Assembly: GCF_012328925.1 (NCBI RefSeq)
Contig: NZ_JAAXLS010000044.1
Span: forward strand, 1 to 56,894
Length of the DNA: 56,894 nt
DNA from: Amycolatopsis acididurans
Lineage (GTDB): Bacteria; Actinomycetota; Actinomycetes; Mycobacteriales; Pseudonocardiaceae
Direction: 5' to 3'
Part shown: piece by piece, positions 33,246 to 42,242 of the stretch
How the letters are laid out: the number at the start of each line of letters is the position of its first letter
Numbering within the stretch: position 1 is the first letter of the stretch
The notes under the pieces: generated by a model
Database searches by the model: none
Told to the model about the DNA's origin: nothing
Seen by the model: only the letters and a program-made list of their open reading frames with translations
Translations under genes and position numbers: made by a program

Positions 33246-34250
33246 TCACAGGTGCAGCAGCACTTTCGTGGCCTGGCGGGACTCCACGAGGTCCAGCGCG
33301 CGCTCGTGGTCGGCCAGCGGCACGTGATGCGTCACGATCGATTCCAGCGCCGGTGCGGCGTGCAGCCGCGTGGGCAGCGAGTCCCAAGTGGACAGGTCGT
33401 AGGCGCGGGAGCCGAGAATCGCCTGCTCGTTCCAGGCGAGCTGCGCGGAGGAGAACCGCGCGGCTTCGGCGGGCAGGCCCACACAGACGAGCCTGCCGCC
33501 GCGGCCGAGAAGTTCGGTCGCCGTGCTGACGGCGGCCGCGGTGCCCGCGGTCTCGAACACGACGTCGAACCGGCCGCGCGACGATTCGAGGGCCTCTTCC
33601 TCGGTGGCGATCTCCGCGGCACCGAGTTCACGCGCCCTCGTCAGTTGCGTGGTGTCGCCGGCGCGGCCGACGACGGTGACCTTGCGGCCGGTGAGAGCGC
33701 CGAGGGTGAGCAGGCCGACCGTGCCGGGACCGAGTATGCACACGTCGTCCCCGGGATCGAGCCGGGCCACGTCGACCGCGTGCGCGGCGACGGCGAACGG
33801 TTCTGCGAGCACGGCCAGCCGGTCCGGCAGCCCGGACGGCAGCACGGTCAGGTTGCGCGCGGGCACGAGGAATCGTTCGGCGAACACGCCGTCCACGTCG
33901 AGCCCGAGCACCCGGCGGCGGTCGCACAACATCGACCGGCCGCGCGCGCACCACGTACACCTGCCGCACGTGAGGTGCGCACTGCCCGCGACGCGGCTGC
34001 CGACCGGAACCGCCGCACCCGCGCCGGTCTCGGTCACGCGGCCGACGTATTCGTGCCCGAGTACCAAGGGAAACCTCGGCGAGTAGCCGCTGTCCGGGCC
34101 GTACGCGCCGTGGACCATGCCGAGATCGGTGTGGCACAGCCCGGCCGCGACCAGTTCGAGCTGCACCTCTTCAGGGCCCGGCCGCGGCACCTCGCGGTCG
34201 GTCCAGGCCGGTGCGGTGGCTCCGGGCGCGGTTTTGATCAGCGCCTTCAC
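33246..34250 (-). CDS. Zinc-dependent alcohol dehydrogenase
   Basis: A 334-residue medium-chain dehydrogenase. Catalytic zinc ligands are in GLCHTDLG (Cys, near residue 38) and GHEYVGRV (His-Glu, near 65). Structural zinc cysteines are in CGRCTWCARGRSMLC near 95. The NAD(P) fold has ILGPGTVGLLTLGAL near 170. It should oxidise an alcohol or polyol. The GTG start at 34250 overlaps the ThDP-enzyme stop (GTGA), so it is coupled to that gene. In pathway terms the ThDP enzyme may release an aldehyde that this enzyme, or the divergent aldehyde dehydrogenase, handles. Confidence 0.9.
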   Translation of the reverse strand: MKALIKTAPGATAPAWTDREVPRPGPEEVQLELVAAGLCHTDLGMVHGAYGPDSGYSPRFPLVLGHEYVGRVTETGAGAAVPVGSRVAGSAHLTCGRCTWCARGRSMLCDRRRVLGLDVDGVFAERFLVPARNLTVLPSGLPDRLAVLAEPFAVAAHAVDVARLDPGDDVCILGPGTVGLLTLGALTGRKVTVVGRAGDTTQLTRARELGAAEIATEEEALESSRGRFDVVFETAGTAAAVSTATELLGRGGRLVCVGLPAEAARFSSAQLAWNEQAILGSRAYDLSTWDSLPTRLHAAPALESIVTHHVPLADHERALDLVESRQATKVLLHL

Positions 34251-36043
34251 CGGGTACCTCCCGCCGGCCTGCCGAACGAGGGCTCGGGATGGGCCAGGGG
34301 CGGCAGCTCCCACGTGGCCGTCGCGGGCGGGCCGATCGCGTCGTCGACGTGCACGTCGACGACCACCGGACGGCGCATGTCGAGCGCGGTCTTGAAGGCC
34401 GAGCCGAGGTCGGCGGCGTCGGTGACGGTGAGTCCCACGCCGCCCATCGACCGGGACAGCGCCGCGAAGTCCGCCGTGTAGGGCGTGCCGCTCGCGGCGT
34501 GCTCGAAGCTCGTGGCGAGCTGGCGGTCCGCGCCGAAGTAGAGCTTCTGCTGGTCGCGAATGGACACATAGCCGCGGTTGTTCCACACCACCCAGACCGC
34601 GGGGATGTCGTACTCCACCGCCGTGGCCACGACGTTCGGGAACATCAGGAACCCGCCGTCGCCCACGACCGCGACCGACGGCCGGTCCGGCGCCGCCAGA
34701 TGCGCGCCCAGCACACCGCCGACACCGAAGCCCATCGACGCGAAACCCCAGCTCTGCAGAACAGTTCTCGGCGCGTCGGTGCGCCAGTTCTGCACGATCC
34801 AGTTGTGGTGCACGCCGACGTCGCTGAGCAGGATCCCGTCGGCGGGCAGCACGTCGCGCAGTTCGGCGAGCACCCGTTCGGGCCGGATGGGGGAGGCGCC
34901 GGAGATCTCGTGCGGCTCGATGTGTTGCTGCCACTCGGCTTTCGCGCTCACCAGCTCGTCGAGCCATTCGCGTCGCCGGCGCGCGGTGCCCTCGTCCGGC
35001 GCGAAGTCCGGCAGCCGCTCGCGCAGCTGGCGCAGCACTTCCCGCGGCGAGGCGTGGATTCCGACGGTGGGCGGGAAGTTACGGCCGAGTTCGAGCGGGT
35101 CGATGTGGACGTGCACGAGTTTCGCGGGCGGGAACGAGTAGGTGTAGCCGGGCAGCCACGAACTGGTCGAGCGGTCGTCGAAGCGGGTGCCGAACGCCAG
35201 CACGAGGTCGGCGTTGCGGGTCGCGTGGTTGGCCTGGTGGGTTCCGTTGCGCCCGGTCGTGCCGAGCGCCAGTGGGTTGCCGGTGGGGAAAGCGGACTTG
35301 CCCAGCGGCGAGGTCGCGACCGGGATCCGGTGTTCCCGCGCGAAGGCCTGCAGTTCCGCGTCCGCCTCACCGGTTTCGACTCCCGAGCCCGCGACGATCA
35401 CGATGCGGCCCGCCTGCTGGATCAGCGCACAGGCCGCGTCGAGTTCGGCGCGGCCCGCCGCCGGGGCGGACACGGCGCCGGTGCCCCAGGCAGCGGGGTC
35501 GGCGACCGGCTCGTCCGTGCGGTCGACGAACACGTCCAGCGGCACGTCCAGGTGCACCGGCCCGGGACGGCCGCCGCGCATCTGCGCGAACGCCTGCCGC
35601 AGCATGAGCGGCAGCTGGTCGGCCCGCGTCGCCTGGTAGCCGCGCTTCACATACGGCCGCACGACGCTGGGAAAGTCCGCCTGGAAGTGGCGGCCGGTCT
35701 CCTGGAAGGGGCCGCGGCCGAACTGGCTCGTCGGCACGTTGCCGGTGATCGCCAGGAACGCCGAATCGTCCATCAATGCCGAGCCCAGCGCGATCGGCAG
35801 GTTCGCCGAACCGGGTCCGCACGAGGTGAACGTCGCCAGCGGCTGGTGCGCGACCCGGTAGTAGGCGTCCGCGATGAACCCGGCCACCGACTCGTGGTGC
35901 ACGGACAGCGTCGTGATCTCGTCCTGCCGTTCCACGAGAGCGTCCAGCAGCCCGAGGTCACCGTGCCCGCACAGGCCCACGGCGTAGGGCACCTGCTCGC
36001 GGATGAGGTGCTCGGTGATGACCTGCGCGCCAGTGAGGCCCAT
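34247..36043 (-). CDS. ThDP-dependent enzyme of the acetolactate synthase/decarboxylase family
   Basis: A 598-residue three-domain ThDP enzyme. The N-terminal pyrimidine domain carries the catalytic-type Glu51 in TLSVHHESVAG. The central domain has RIVIVAGSGVETGEA near residue 212. The C-terminal domain has the ThDP-metal motif VVGDGGFLMFPN followed by VWNNRGYVS near 455-480. The family includes acetolactate synthase, benzoylformate decarboxylase, glyoxylate carboligase and cyclohexanedione hydrolase. HH before the Glu is unlike typical acetolactate synthase, and no regulatory small subunit lies nearby, so a catabolic decarboxylase, carboligase or C-C hydrolase is more likely. It is the first gene of a six-gene minus-strand operon. 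Confidence 0.85.
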   Translation of the reverse strand: MGLTGAQVITEHLIREQVPYAVGLCGHGDLGLLDALVERQDEITTLSVHHESVAGFIADAYYRVAHQPLATFTSCGPGSANLPIALGSALMDDSAFLAITGNVPTSQFGRGPFQETGRHFQADFPSVVRPYVKRGYQATRADQLPLMLRQAFAQMRGGRPGPVHLDVPLDVFVDRTDEPVADPAAWGTGAVSAPAAGRAELDAACALIQQAGRIVIVAGSGVETGEADAELQAFAREHRIPVATSPLGKSAFPTGNPLALGTTGRNGTHQANHATRNADLVLAFGTRFDDRSTSSWLPGYTYSFPPAKLVHVHIDPLELGRNFPPTVGIHASPREVLRQLRERLPDFAPDEGTARRRREWLDELVSAKAEWQQHIEPHEISGASPIRPERVLAELRDVLPADGILLSDVGVHHNWIVQNWRTDAPRTVLQSWGFASMGFGVGGVLGAHLAAPDRPSVAVVGDGGFLMFPNVVATAVEYDIPAVWVVWNNRGYVSIRDQQKLYFGADRQLATSFEHAASGTPYTADFAALSRSMGGVGLTVTDAADLGSAFKTALDMRRPVVVDVHVDDAIGPPATATWELPPLAHPEPSFGRPAGGTR

Positions 36044-36155
36044 GGGGCGTCCTCCAGAGTGTCATGGGAGCTATTGCGCAGAACGCAATGCTTTGCATGA
36101 TGCGAGATGGTAGGTAGGCTCTGGGGCACGCGTCAAGCAGTCGAAGGAGACTCGA
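36044..36155. promoter_or_regulatory. Divergent promoter with IclR-like palindrome
   Basis: This gap separates the divergent ThDP-enzyme and aldehyde dehydrogenase operons. It holds an inverted repeat ATTGCG-N5-CGCAAT at 36073-36089, resembling IclR-family operators. Beside it is TGCATGATGC at 36094-36103, a 10-mer repeated in inverse orientation at 40990-40999. For the rightward gene TTGCAT (36093-36098) and TAGGCT (36115-36120), 16 bases apart, make a plausible -35/-10 pair, so a protein bound at the palindrome would lie on or next to the -35 box. Confidence 0.65.
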
Positions 36156-37592
36156 GTGAGCACAGCGACCCGGCCGACGGGCCTGTTCGTCGACGGTGAG
36201 TGGCGGCCCCCGCGAGGGCGCATCCTGGTGCGGGACAAGTACTCCGGCGAGGTGGTCGCGGAGCTGGCGGAGGCGACGGCGGCCGACGTGAAGGACGCCG
36301 TCGCCGGTGCGTACCGCGCCTGCGCGAAGCCGCTCGGGGAGGCCGAGCGGGCCCGCATCCTCTCCGCCGTCGCCGACTCGCTGGAGGCACGGGCCGCGGA
36401 CCTCGTCGAGGACTACGTGGCCGAAACCGGGTTCACGATCGCCGACGCGCGCAACGAGGTGCGCCGCGCGGTGGCGATCTACCGGCTCAGCGCACAGGAG
36501 GCGTTGCGGATCGCGGGGGAGCAGATTCCGCTCGGCGCGAGTCCCGGCGGCGAGAGCAGGCTGGCGTTCACGATCCGCGTGCCGGTCGGTGTCGTCGTGG
36601 CGATCGCGCCGTTCAACGCGCCGCTTTCGACCGTCGCGCACAAGGTCGGCCCGGCGATCGCGGCCGGGAACACCGTCGTGCTCAAACCCGCCGAGAAGAC
36701 CCCGTTGAGCGCGGTCAACGTCGTGTCCGCGTTCGCCGAGGCGGGCCTGCCACCCGGATTCCTGCAGCTGGTGTGCGCGCCGGGCAAGGTCGCCGGGCCC
36801 GCGCTGCTCGACGACGATCGGGTGCGGTTCTACACGTTCACCGGGTCCACCGCGGTGGGCCGCGCCATCTCCGCCGGGGCCGGACTCGCCAGGACGCACC
36901 TGGAACTGGGCTCGAACAGCGTGTCCATTGTGGCCGATGACGCCAGGCTCGGCGACGTCGTGAACCTGGTCGCGACCGCGGGTTTCCGTAAGGCGGGCCA
37001 GGTTTGCACGAGCGTGCAACGGATTCTCGTCGCCCGCAGCCGGTTCGACGAGCTCACCTCGGCCCTGAGCGAACGCGTCGGACAGCTCCGGGCCGGGGAC
37101 CCGCGCGCGCAGGACACCGACCTCGGCCCGCTGATCTCCGAGGAGGAGGCGGTGCGCGCCGCGGACTGGGTCGAGCGCGCGGCCCGGTCCGCCCGACTGC
37201 GCCAGGGCGGCGTCCGCGAGCGCGGCCTGCTCACCCCGGCGCTGCTCGCCGATCCAGCCGCCGACGCCGAGGTGCTGACCCAGGAGATCTTCGCGCCCGT
37301 CGTGTCGATCGTGCCCGTGCGCGATCTCGACGACGCCGTCGCGAAGGTCAACGAAGGCGCCTACGGGCTGCAGACCGGGGTGTTCACCCAGGACCTGGAC
37401 CGCGCGATGCACGCCGCGCGCTCGCTGCGGGTCGGCGGCGTGATGGTCAACGACACCTCCAGCTACCACGCCGACGCCATGCCCTACGGCGGCGTCAAGG
37501 ACAGCGGGCACGGGGTCGAGGGCCCCCGCTACGCGGTTCACGACATGACCGACCCGCGCGTCATCGTGCTCAACCTGCGCCGACCGAAGTGA
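36156..37592 (+). CDS. Aldehyde dehydrogenase, NAD(P)-dependent
   Basis: A 478-residue aldehyde dehydrogenase of normal length. It oxidises an aldehyde to the acid. Marks are AIAPFNAPLSTVAHKVGPAI near residue 150, FTGSTAVGRAI near 228, the general-base Glu in THLELGSN near 250, the catalytic Cys in RKAGQVCTSVQRI near 285 and QEIFAPVVSIVPV near 375. The GTG start has GAAGGAG seven bases upstream. It is followed 11 bases later by a flavoprotein gene and diverges from the ThDP-enzyme operon across a shared regulatory gap, so it probably takes the aldehyde made by that pathway. Aromatic (vanillin/benzaldehyde-type) and aliphatic substrates cannot be told apart here. Confidence 0.92.
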   Translation: MSTATRPTGLFVDGEWRPPRGRILVRDKYSGEVVAELAEATAADVKDAVAGAYRACAKPLGEAERARILSAVADSLEARAADLVEDYVAETGFTIADARNEVRRAVAIYRLSAQEALRIAGEQIPLGASPGGESRLAFTIRVPVGVVVAIAPFNAPLSTVAHKVGPAIAAGNTVVLKPAEKTPLSAVNVVSAFAEAGLPPGFLQLVCAPGKVAGPALLDDDRVRFYTFTGSTAVGRAISAGAGLARTHLELGSNSVSIVADDARLGDVVNLVATAGFRKAGQVCTSVQRILVARSRFDELTSALSERVGQLRAGDPRAQDTDLGPLISEEEAVRAADWVERAARSARLRQGGVRERGLLTPALLADPAADAEVLTQEIFAPVVSIVPVRDLDDAVAKVNEGAYGLQTGVFTQDLDRAMHAARSLRVGGVMVNDTSSYHADAMPYGGVKDSGHGVEGPRYAVHDMTDPRVIVLNLRRPK

Positions 37593-37603
37593 GGATCTTG
37601 CCG

Positions 37604-39163
37604 ATGCCTGAAACGGAATTCGACGTCGTCGTCGCGGGCAGCGGCGCCGCCGGGCTGACCGCCGCGCTGGCCGCGGCCACGCACGGCGCGCGCACGCTCG
37701 TCATCGAGTCGGCGAGCGAGATCGGCGGCACGAGTGCGCTCTCCGGCGGCCGCGTGTGGCTGCCCGCCAACGGCAGGCCGGAGAACGCGGGCGACTCCGA
37801 GGACAACGCCAACACCTACCTCGACCAGATCTTCGACACCCGGTACGAGCCGATGATCCGGACGTTCGTGCGGGAAGCGCGTGCGATGGCGACCTTCGTG
37901 GAGAAGAACTCGCCGCACCGGTTCGTCGTCTGCCCGAACTATCCCGACTACCACCAGGATTACGCGGGCGCGACGAAGGGCGGCCGCTGCTTCGACGTGG
38001 GGCCGATCGACCTGAACGAACTGGTGCCGCAGGTGCGGATGGTCCGGCGGCCGCCCGGCTACAGCCCCATCACGCACGCCGAGTGGGAACGGTGGCGCTA
38101 CCCGGAGAACATCGATCACGCGCTGCTCGCCGCCCGGCTGGCGGACGGGGTGCGCACCGGCGGCGTCGGCCTGGTCGCCGCGTTGCTCGACGGCGCGGTA
38201 CGGGCCGGGGCCACGGTGTGGACCGGCGCCGCGCTGGAGCGGGTGTTGACCGAGGACGGGCGCGTGACCGGTGTCGTCGTGGGGGAGCGGACCATCCGCG
38301 CGCCGGCTGTCGTGCTCGCCACGGGCGGTTTCGACGCCGACGACGATCTGCGCTCGCGGCTGCTGCCGTCACGGCTCGGGGTGTCGGCCTCGGCGCCCAG
38401 CGACACCGGGATCGCCCTCGCCGTCGCCGGAAAACTGGGCCTGCCGACCGACAACCTCGGCGAGGGCTGGTGGATGCCGATGGCGCAGCCGGAAGGCGAC
38501 GTCGTGGACGGCGTGCCGTACCCGCGCGGCCTGGTGCGCGAGCGCGGCGCCCCGCGGCAGATCCTGGTCGACCGGCGCGGACGGCGATTCCTCGACGAAG
38601 CCCTGCCCTACAACGAGTTCGGCAAGGCGATGCACCGCCACGACGGTGTCGCGTACCTGATCTTCGACGAGGGCTTCCGCGAGCGTTACTCGCTGCCGGG
38701 CCTGACCGCGACGGGCGGACTGCCCGCACACATCGTCACCGCGGACGACCCGGCCACGCTCGCGGGCAAGATCGGCGTCGACGCGCGAGGGCTGACGGAA
38801 ACGATCGAGCGCTGGAACGGTTTCTGCGCCGAGGGAACCGACCACGACTTCCACCGCGGCGACAACGCCTACGACACCTACTACGGCGACCCGTGGCAGG
38901 ACGGGAACCCGTGCCTCGGCCCGCTCGACCGCCCGCCGTACTACGCGATGCGCGTGTACTCGGGCGTGATCGGCTCGAAGGGCGGACCCGTCACCGACAC
39001 CAGCGGCCGCGCACTGACTCGCGACGGGAACCCGGTGCCTGGCCTGTACGCCGTGGGCAACGCGGCGGCGTTCTGGACCCGTGACGGCTATCCGGGGCCT
39101 GGTGCGACGCTCGCGGTCGGCATGACGTTCGGCTACCTCGCGGGGCTCGACGTCTCCCGCTGA
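37604..39163 (+). CDS. FAD-binding dehydrogenase (3-ketosteroid dehydrogenase/fumarate reductase-like)
   Basis: A 519-residue flavoprotein. The FAD motif FDVVVAGSGAAGLTAALAAATHG starts near residue 6, with IGGTSALSGGRVWLPAN after it. Near the end are GLYAVGNAAAFWTRDGYPGPGATLAVGMTFG and the YYAMRVYSGVIGSKGG substrate loop seen in the KstD/fumarate-reductase group. It should oxidise a C-C bond alpha/beta to a carbonyl or reduce the reverse. It differs from the flavoprotein at 31744-33216 in sequence but belongs to the same superfamily, so the divergent locus has two such enzymes. The ATG at 37604 lies 11 bases after the ALDH stop with AGGATCTTG before it, so the two are one operon. Confidence 0.85.
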   Translation: MPETEFDVVVAGSGAAGLTAALAAATHGARTLVIESASEIGGTSALSGGRVWLPANGRPENAGDSEDNANTYLDQIFDTRYEPMIRTFVREARAMATFVEKNSPHRFVVCPNYPDYHQDYAGATKGGRCFDVGPIDLNELVPQVRMVRRPPGYSPITHAEWERWRYPENIDHALLAARLADGVRTGGVGLVAALLDGAVRAGATVWTGAALERVLTEDGRVTGVVVGERTIRAPAVVLATGGFDADDDLRSRLLPSRLGVSASAPSDTGIALAVAGKLGLPTDNLGEGWWMPMAQPEGDVVDGVPYPRGLVRERGAPRQILVDRRGRRFLDEALPYNEFGKAMHRHDGVAYLIFDEGFRERYSLPGLTATGGLPAHIVTADDPATLAGKIGVDARGLTETIERWNGFCAEGTDHDFHRGDNAYDTYYGDPWQDGNPCLGPLDRPPYYAMRVYSGVIGSKGGPVTDTSGRALTRDGNPVPGLYAVGNAAAFWTRDGYPGPGATLAVGMTFGYLAGLDVSR

Positions 39164-39170
39164 CGTGCCG

Positions 39171-40049
39171 TCAGGAACCCGTGGCCCGCGCCCCGGACTG
39201 GTCCACCCAGTCCGGGGGCGGCGGCTGCTCGGACGGCGCGGGCGGCCAGCCCTCGGGCACGGCGAGCACGCCCCGCGCGACGCTCGCGCGCCAGGCGTGC
39301 CAGCGCACCAGGCGTGCCAGCACGTTCATCCGCTCCCGGCTGAGGCGCTGCGCCGGCCCGGAGATGCTGATGCTCGCGTCGACGGTGCCTTCGGGCGAGA
39401 AGATCGGGGCCGCGATGCACCGCAGGCCCAGCTCCAGCTCCTCGTGGTCGAGGCTGGCGCCGGTGCGGCGGATACGCGCCAGCTCCTGCCGCAGCTCCGG
39501 CACCGTCTCGATGGTGTGCCGGGTGCGGGACGGCAGGCCCTGCTCCGGGTAGCGCGCGGACAGCTCGTCGTCGGACAGGCCGGCCAGCAGCGCCTTGCCC
39601 ATCGAGCTGCAGTGCGCTGGCGCGACCTTGCCGACCCACGAATGCATGCGCACCGTGTGCCAGCCGTCGACCACCTGGACCGTCTTGGTGGTCGTGCCGT
39701 CGAGCACGGCGAGGTGGCCGGTTTCCCCGGTCTGCTCGACGAGTTCGGCGAGGAACGGCGTCACCACCGCGGTGAGATCCTGCCGGGACGCGGCGAGCGA
39801 TCCCAGCGCGGCCAGCCGAGGGCCGAGCGTGTAGTTGCCCGCCGACGCGGCGACCAGGTAGCCGGACGACGCGAGCGTGGCGGCCAGCCGGGACGCGCTG
39901 GACTTGTGGATGCCCAGCTCGACCGCGATCTCACCGATGCCGATCACACGGCGGTCGGCGCGGAACATGTCCAGGATGTCCAGCCCACGCCGCAACGCGG
40001 TGATCACGTTCTGGCCGGAATGCGTGGCCTGCGGAAGCGGCTGGACCAT
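39171..40049 (-). CDS. IclR-family transcriptional regulator
   Basis: A 292-residue regulator. The N-terminal winged helix-turn-helix spans about residues 15-80 (ALRRGLDILDMF, IAVELGIHKSSASRLAATLASSGYL). The C-terminal effector-binding domain has the usual GKVAPAHCSSMGKALLAGLSD near 145 and LELGLRCIAAPIFSPEGTVDASISISG near 215. Members control catabolic operons through palindromes and small aromatic or organic acids. It lies 9 bases after the aldo/keto reductase gene on the same strand and is convergent with the flavoprotein gene. The candidate palindromes at 36073-36103 and 40981-40999 are likely binding sites, which would make it a local and self-acting regulator. Confidence 0.9.
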   Translation of the reverse strand: MVQPLPQATHSGQNVITALRRGLDILDMFRADRRVIGIGEIAVELGIHKSSASRLAATLASSGYLVAASAGNYTLGPRLAALGSLAASRQDLTAVVTPFLAELVEQTGETGHLAVLDGTTTKTVQVVDGWHTVRMHSWVGKVAPAHCSSMGKALLAGLSDDELSARYPEQGLPSRTRHTIETVPELRQELARIRRTGASLDHEELELGLRCIAAPIFSPEGTVDASISISGPAQRLSRERMNVLARLVRWHAWRASVARGVLAVPEGWPPAPSEQPPPPDWVDQSGARATGS

Positions 40050-40058
40050 AACCGGATC

Positions 40059-40985
40059 CTAGTGCGGCGTCGCGACCGGCGCCGATGCCTGGTCCAGCAG
40101 CGCGACGTCGTCGGCGCTCAGCCGGACCCGCGCCGCGGCGAGGATGTCGCTCAGCTGCGCGGTGTTACGCCCCGACGCGATGACGCCGCCGACCTGGGGG
40201 CGGGTGGCCAGCCACGCGAGTGCGATCGCGGCGGGCACGGTGCCGTGCCGGGCGGACACGTCGTCGAGCGCGGCGAGCACGGCGCGGCCGCGGTCGTCCA
40301 GGTATCCCGCCGCGATTCCGGCGCGCGGGCTGTCCGCCACCGGGGTGTCGTCGCGGTACTTGCCGGTGAGGAAGCCGCGGCCGAGCGAGTAGTAGGTCAG
40401 CACGCTCAGGCCGTGCTCGCGGGCGAGCGGGACGATGTCGGCCTCGATACCGCGCTCCACGAGGCTGTACTCCTTCTGGATCACCGTCGGCGCGTGCCAG
40501 CCCTCGCGCTCGGCGATCTGCAGCCAGGCGGCGATGCGGTCGGCGCTGAAGTTGGAGACGCCGATCGCGCCGATCAGCCCCTCCTCACGCACCCGCGAGA
40601 ACGTGCGCGCGATCTCCTCGATCGGGCGGTCCTCGTCGTCGAAATGCGCGTAGTACAGATCCAGCGAGTCGCGGCCCAGGCGCCGCAGCGAGTCCGCGAG
40701 GGCGGCGCGGATGTTGTCGGGGGCCAGGCCCGGCCGGTGCTTGGACTGGCCCACCTTGCTCGCGATCGTGGTGCCGGCACCGTGGTCGGCGAGCCACGCG
40801 CCGAGGATGGTCTCGGATTCGCCGCCCTCGTTGCCCGGCGCCCATTGCGAGTACGAATCGGCCGTGTCGATGTGGGTGCCGCCCGCCTCCACGAAGGCGT
40901 CCAGCACCTCGAACGACGTCTCGCGGTCCGCGGTCCAGCCGAACACGTTGCCGCCCAGCACGAGCGGGAAATCGGGTTTCTGCAT
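40059..40985 (-). CDS. Aldo/keto reductase
   Basis: A 308-residue AKR TIM barrel. It reduces aldehydes or ketones with NADPH or works in reverse. The tetrad is visible: Asp in GGTHIDTADSYSQW near residue 40 with Tyr46, Lys in TIASKVGQSK near 77 and His in LYYAHFDDED near 110. Cofactor-end marks are GVSNFSADRI near 140 and GGVIASGRNTAQL near 275. The ATG at 40985 lies inside a perfect inverted repeat (40981-40999). It forms a two-gene unit with the IclR gene and diverges from the old-yellow-enzyme homologue with only 39 bases between the starts. Confidence 0.9.
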   Translation of the reverse strand: MQKPDFPLVLGGNVFGWTADRETSFEVLDAFVEAGGTHIDTADSYSQWAPGNEGGESETILGAWLADHGAGTTIASKVGQSKHRPGLAPDNIRAALADSLRRLGRDSLDLYYAHFDDEDRPIEEIARTFSRVREEGLIGAIGVSNFSADRIAAWLQIAEREGWHAPTVIQKEYSLVERGIEADIVPLAREHGLSVLTYYSLGRGFLTGKYRDDTPVADSPRAGIAAGYLDDRGRAVLAALDDVSARHGTVPAAIALAWLATRPQVGGVIASGRNTAQLSDILAAARVRLSADDVALLDQASAPVATPH

Positions 40986-41021
40986 GATTGCATCATGCAC
41001 AACCTGTTGCCTATCGTGCAA
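40981..41021. promoter_or_regulatory. Operator/promoter between divergent AKR and OYE genes
   Basis: A perfect inverted repeat TGCATGA-N5-TCATGCA spans 40981-40999 and overlaps the AKR start codon. A looser repeat TTGC-N7-GCAA lies at 41007-41021. The 10-mer GCATCATGCA (40990-40999) is the complement of the element at 36094-36103. With start codons only 39 bases apart, at least one of the two transcripts is probably leaderless or starts inside the other gene. The IclR protein encoded downstream of the AKR gene is the natural binding candidate. Confidence 0.65.
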
Positions 41022-41024
41022 TAC

Positions 41025-42239
41025 ATGGATCTGTTCGCGCCATTGTCGCTGCACTGCGGGGCCGTGCTGCCCAACCGGATCGCCAAGGCCGCCATGGAGG
41101 AGAACCTCGCCGGGCCCGGGCAGCTTCCCGATCACCGGCTGCGCAAGCTGTACCGGGCGTGGAGCCACGGCGGTGCGGGTCTGCTCATCACCGGCAACGT
41201 CATGGTGGACGCCCGCGCCGTGACCGGTCCGGCCGGGGTCGTGCTGGACGCGCGTAGCCCGCTGGAGCCGTTCCGCGCGTGGGCCGCGGCGGCTCGGTCC
41301 GGGGGAGCGGTGGCGTGGATGCAGCTCAACCACCCGGGCAGGCAGGTGCGTGCCGATCTCGGCGGCGTCGCGTGGTCGCCCTCGGGGGTGGGCATCGGCG
41401 ACGGCTTCGCGGTGCCGTCGGCGATGTCCGAGGACGAGATCCGCGCGCTGACCGGGATGTTCGCCGCCTCGGCCGCCCGGGCCGTGGAGGCGGGCTTCGC
41501 CGGTGTGCAGATCCACGCCGCGCACGGGTATCTGCTCTCGCAGTTCCTCTCGCCGCTGGCGAATCGGCGCACGGACCGGTGGGGTGGCTGTCTGGAAAAC
41601 CGCGCCCGGCTGCTGTTGGACGTCGTGCGAGCGGTGCGCGCGGTACTGCCCGCCGGAGCCGCGCTCGGGATCAAACTGAACACCGCGGACTTCCAGCGCG
41701 GCGGTTTCGGCCGCGAGGACGCGCTGCGAGTGGTGCGGCTGCTGGCCGATGAGCCGGTGGATCTGCTGGAGTTGTCCGGAGGAAGCGCGCAGCGACCGGT
41801 CATGCACGGCGCGGGGCTGGACGAGCGAACCCTCGCGCGCGAGGCGTACTTCCTCGACGTGGCAAGGGAAGTCCTCGCCGCCGCGCCGATGCCGGTCATG
41901 CTCACCGGCGGGATCCGCACCGCGGCGGGTGCGCGCGAAATCCTGGACGCGGGTGTCGCCGTGGTGGGGCTGGGCACGGCGCTCGCGCAACGCCCGTCGC
42001 TGCCTCGGGATTGGGTGGCGGGTCGTCCGGGTCCCGCGCCGCTGCCGCCTTCCGCGGCCCGCGACAAGGCGGCGGTTTCGGCGGCGAAGCAGGCCGCGGT
42101 GCGGCTGCTCCTGCGCCGCACCGCGGCGCGCGGCCATGCGCCGGAGGCCACAGACCCGGATGCGGCGCTCCGCCTCGACCGCAGACGGCGCGCGACCCTC
42201 GTGCCGCGGTACCGGGCCTGGCTCGAGGCGCGGACGTGA
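41025..42239 (+). CDS. Old yellow enzyme-type NADH:flavin oxidoreductase
   Basis: A 404-residue protein with an FMN TIM barrel in the first 330 residues. Family marks are PNRIAKAAMEENLA near residue 16, WMQLNHPGRQV near 99, IHAAHGYLLSQFLSPLANRRTDRWGG near 162 (the catalytic His pair region) and the phosphate-binding MLTGGIRTAAGAREIL near 290. The last 70 residues form an Arg/Ala-rich tail. Such enzymes reduce C=C bonds of enones or remove groups oxidatively. I choose ATG 41025 because the conserved MDLFAPL begins there; ATG 40995 is possible but would start inside the palindrome. It diverges from the AKR gene and ends 3 bases before the convergent DUF6314 gene. Confidence 0.88.
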   Translation: MDLFAPLSLHCGAVLPNRIAKAAMEENLAGPGQLPDHRLRKLYRAWSHGGAGLLITGNVMVDARAVTGPAGVVLDARSPLEPFRAWAAAARSGGAVAWMQLNHPGRQVRADLGGVAWSPSGVGIGDGFAVPSAMSEDEIRALTGMFAASAARAVEAGFAGVQIHAAHGYLLSQFLSPLANRRTDRWGGCLENRARLLLDVVRAVRAVLPAGAALGIKLNTADFQRGGFGREDALRVVRLLADEPVDLLELSGGSAQRPVMHGAGLDERTLAREAYFLDVAREVLAAAPMPVMLTGGIRTAAGAREILDAGVAVVGLGTALAQRPSLPRDWVAGRPGPAPLPPSAARDKAAVSAAKQAAVRLLLRRTAARGHAPEATDPDAALRLDRRRRATLVPRYRAWLEART

Positions 42240-42242
42240 CCC

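Noticed and set aside
37604..39163. Steroid degradation (3-ketosteroid delta1-dehydrogenase)
   Set aside because: The fold is shared, but no other steroid-pathway gene lies in the window; the superfamily is broad.
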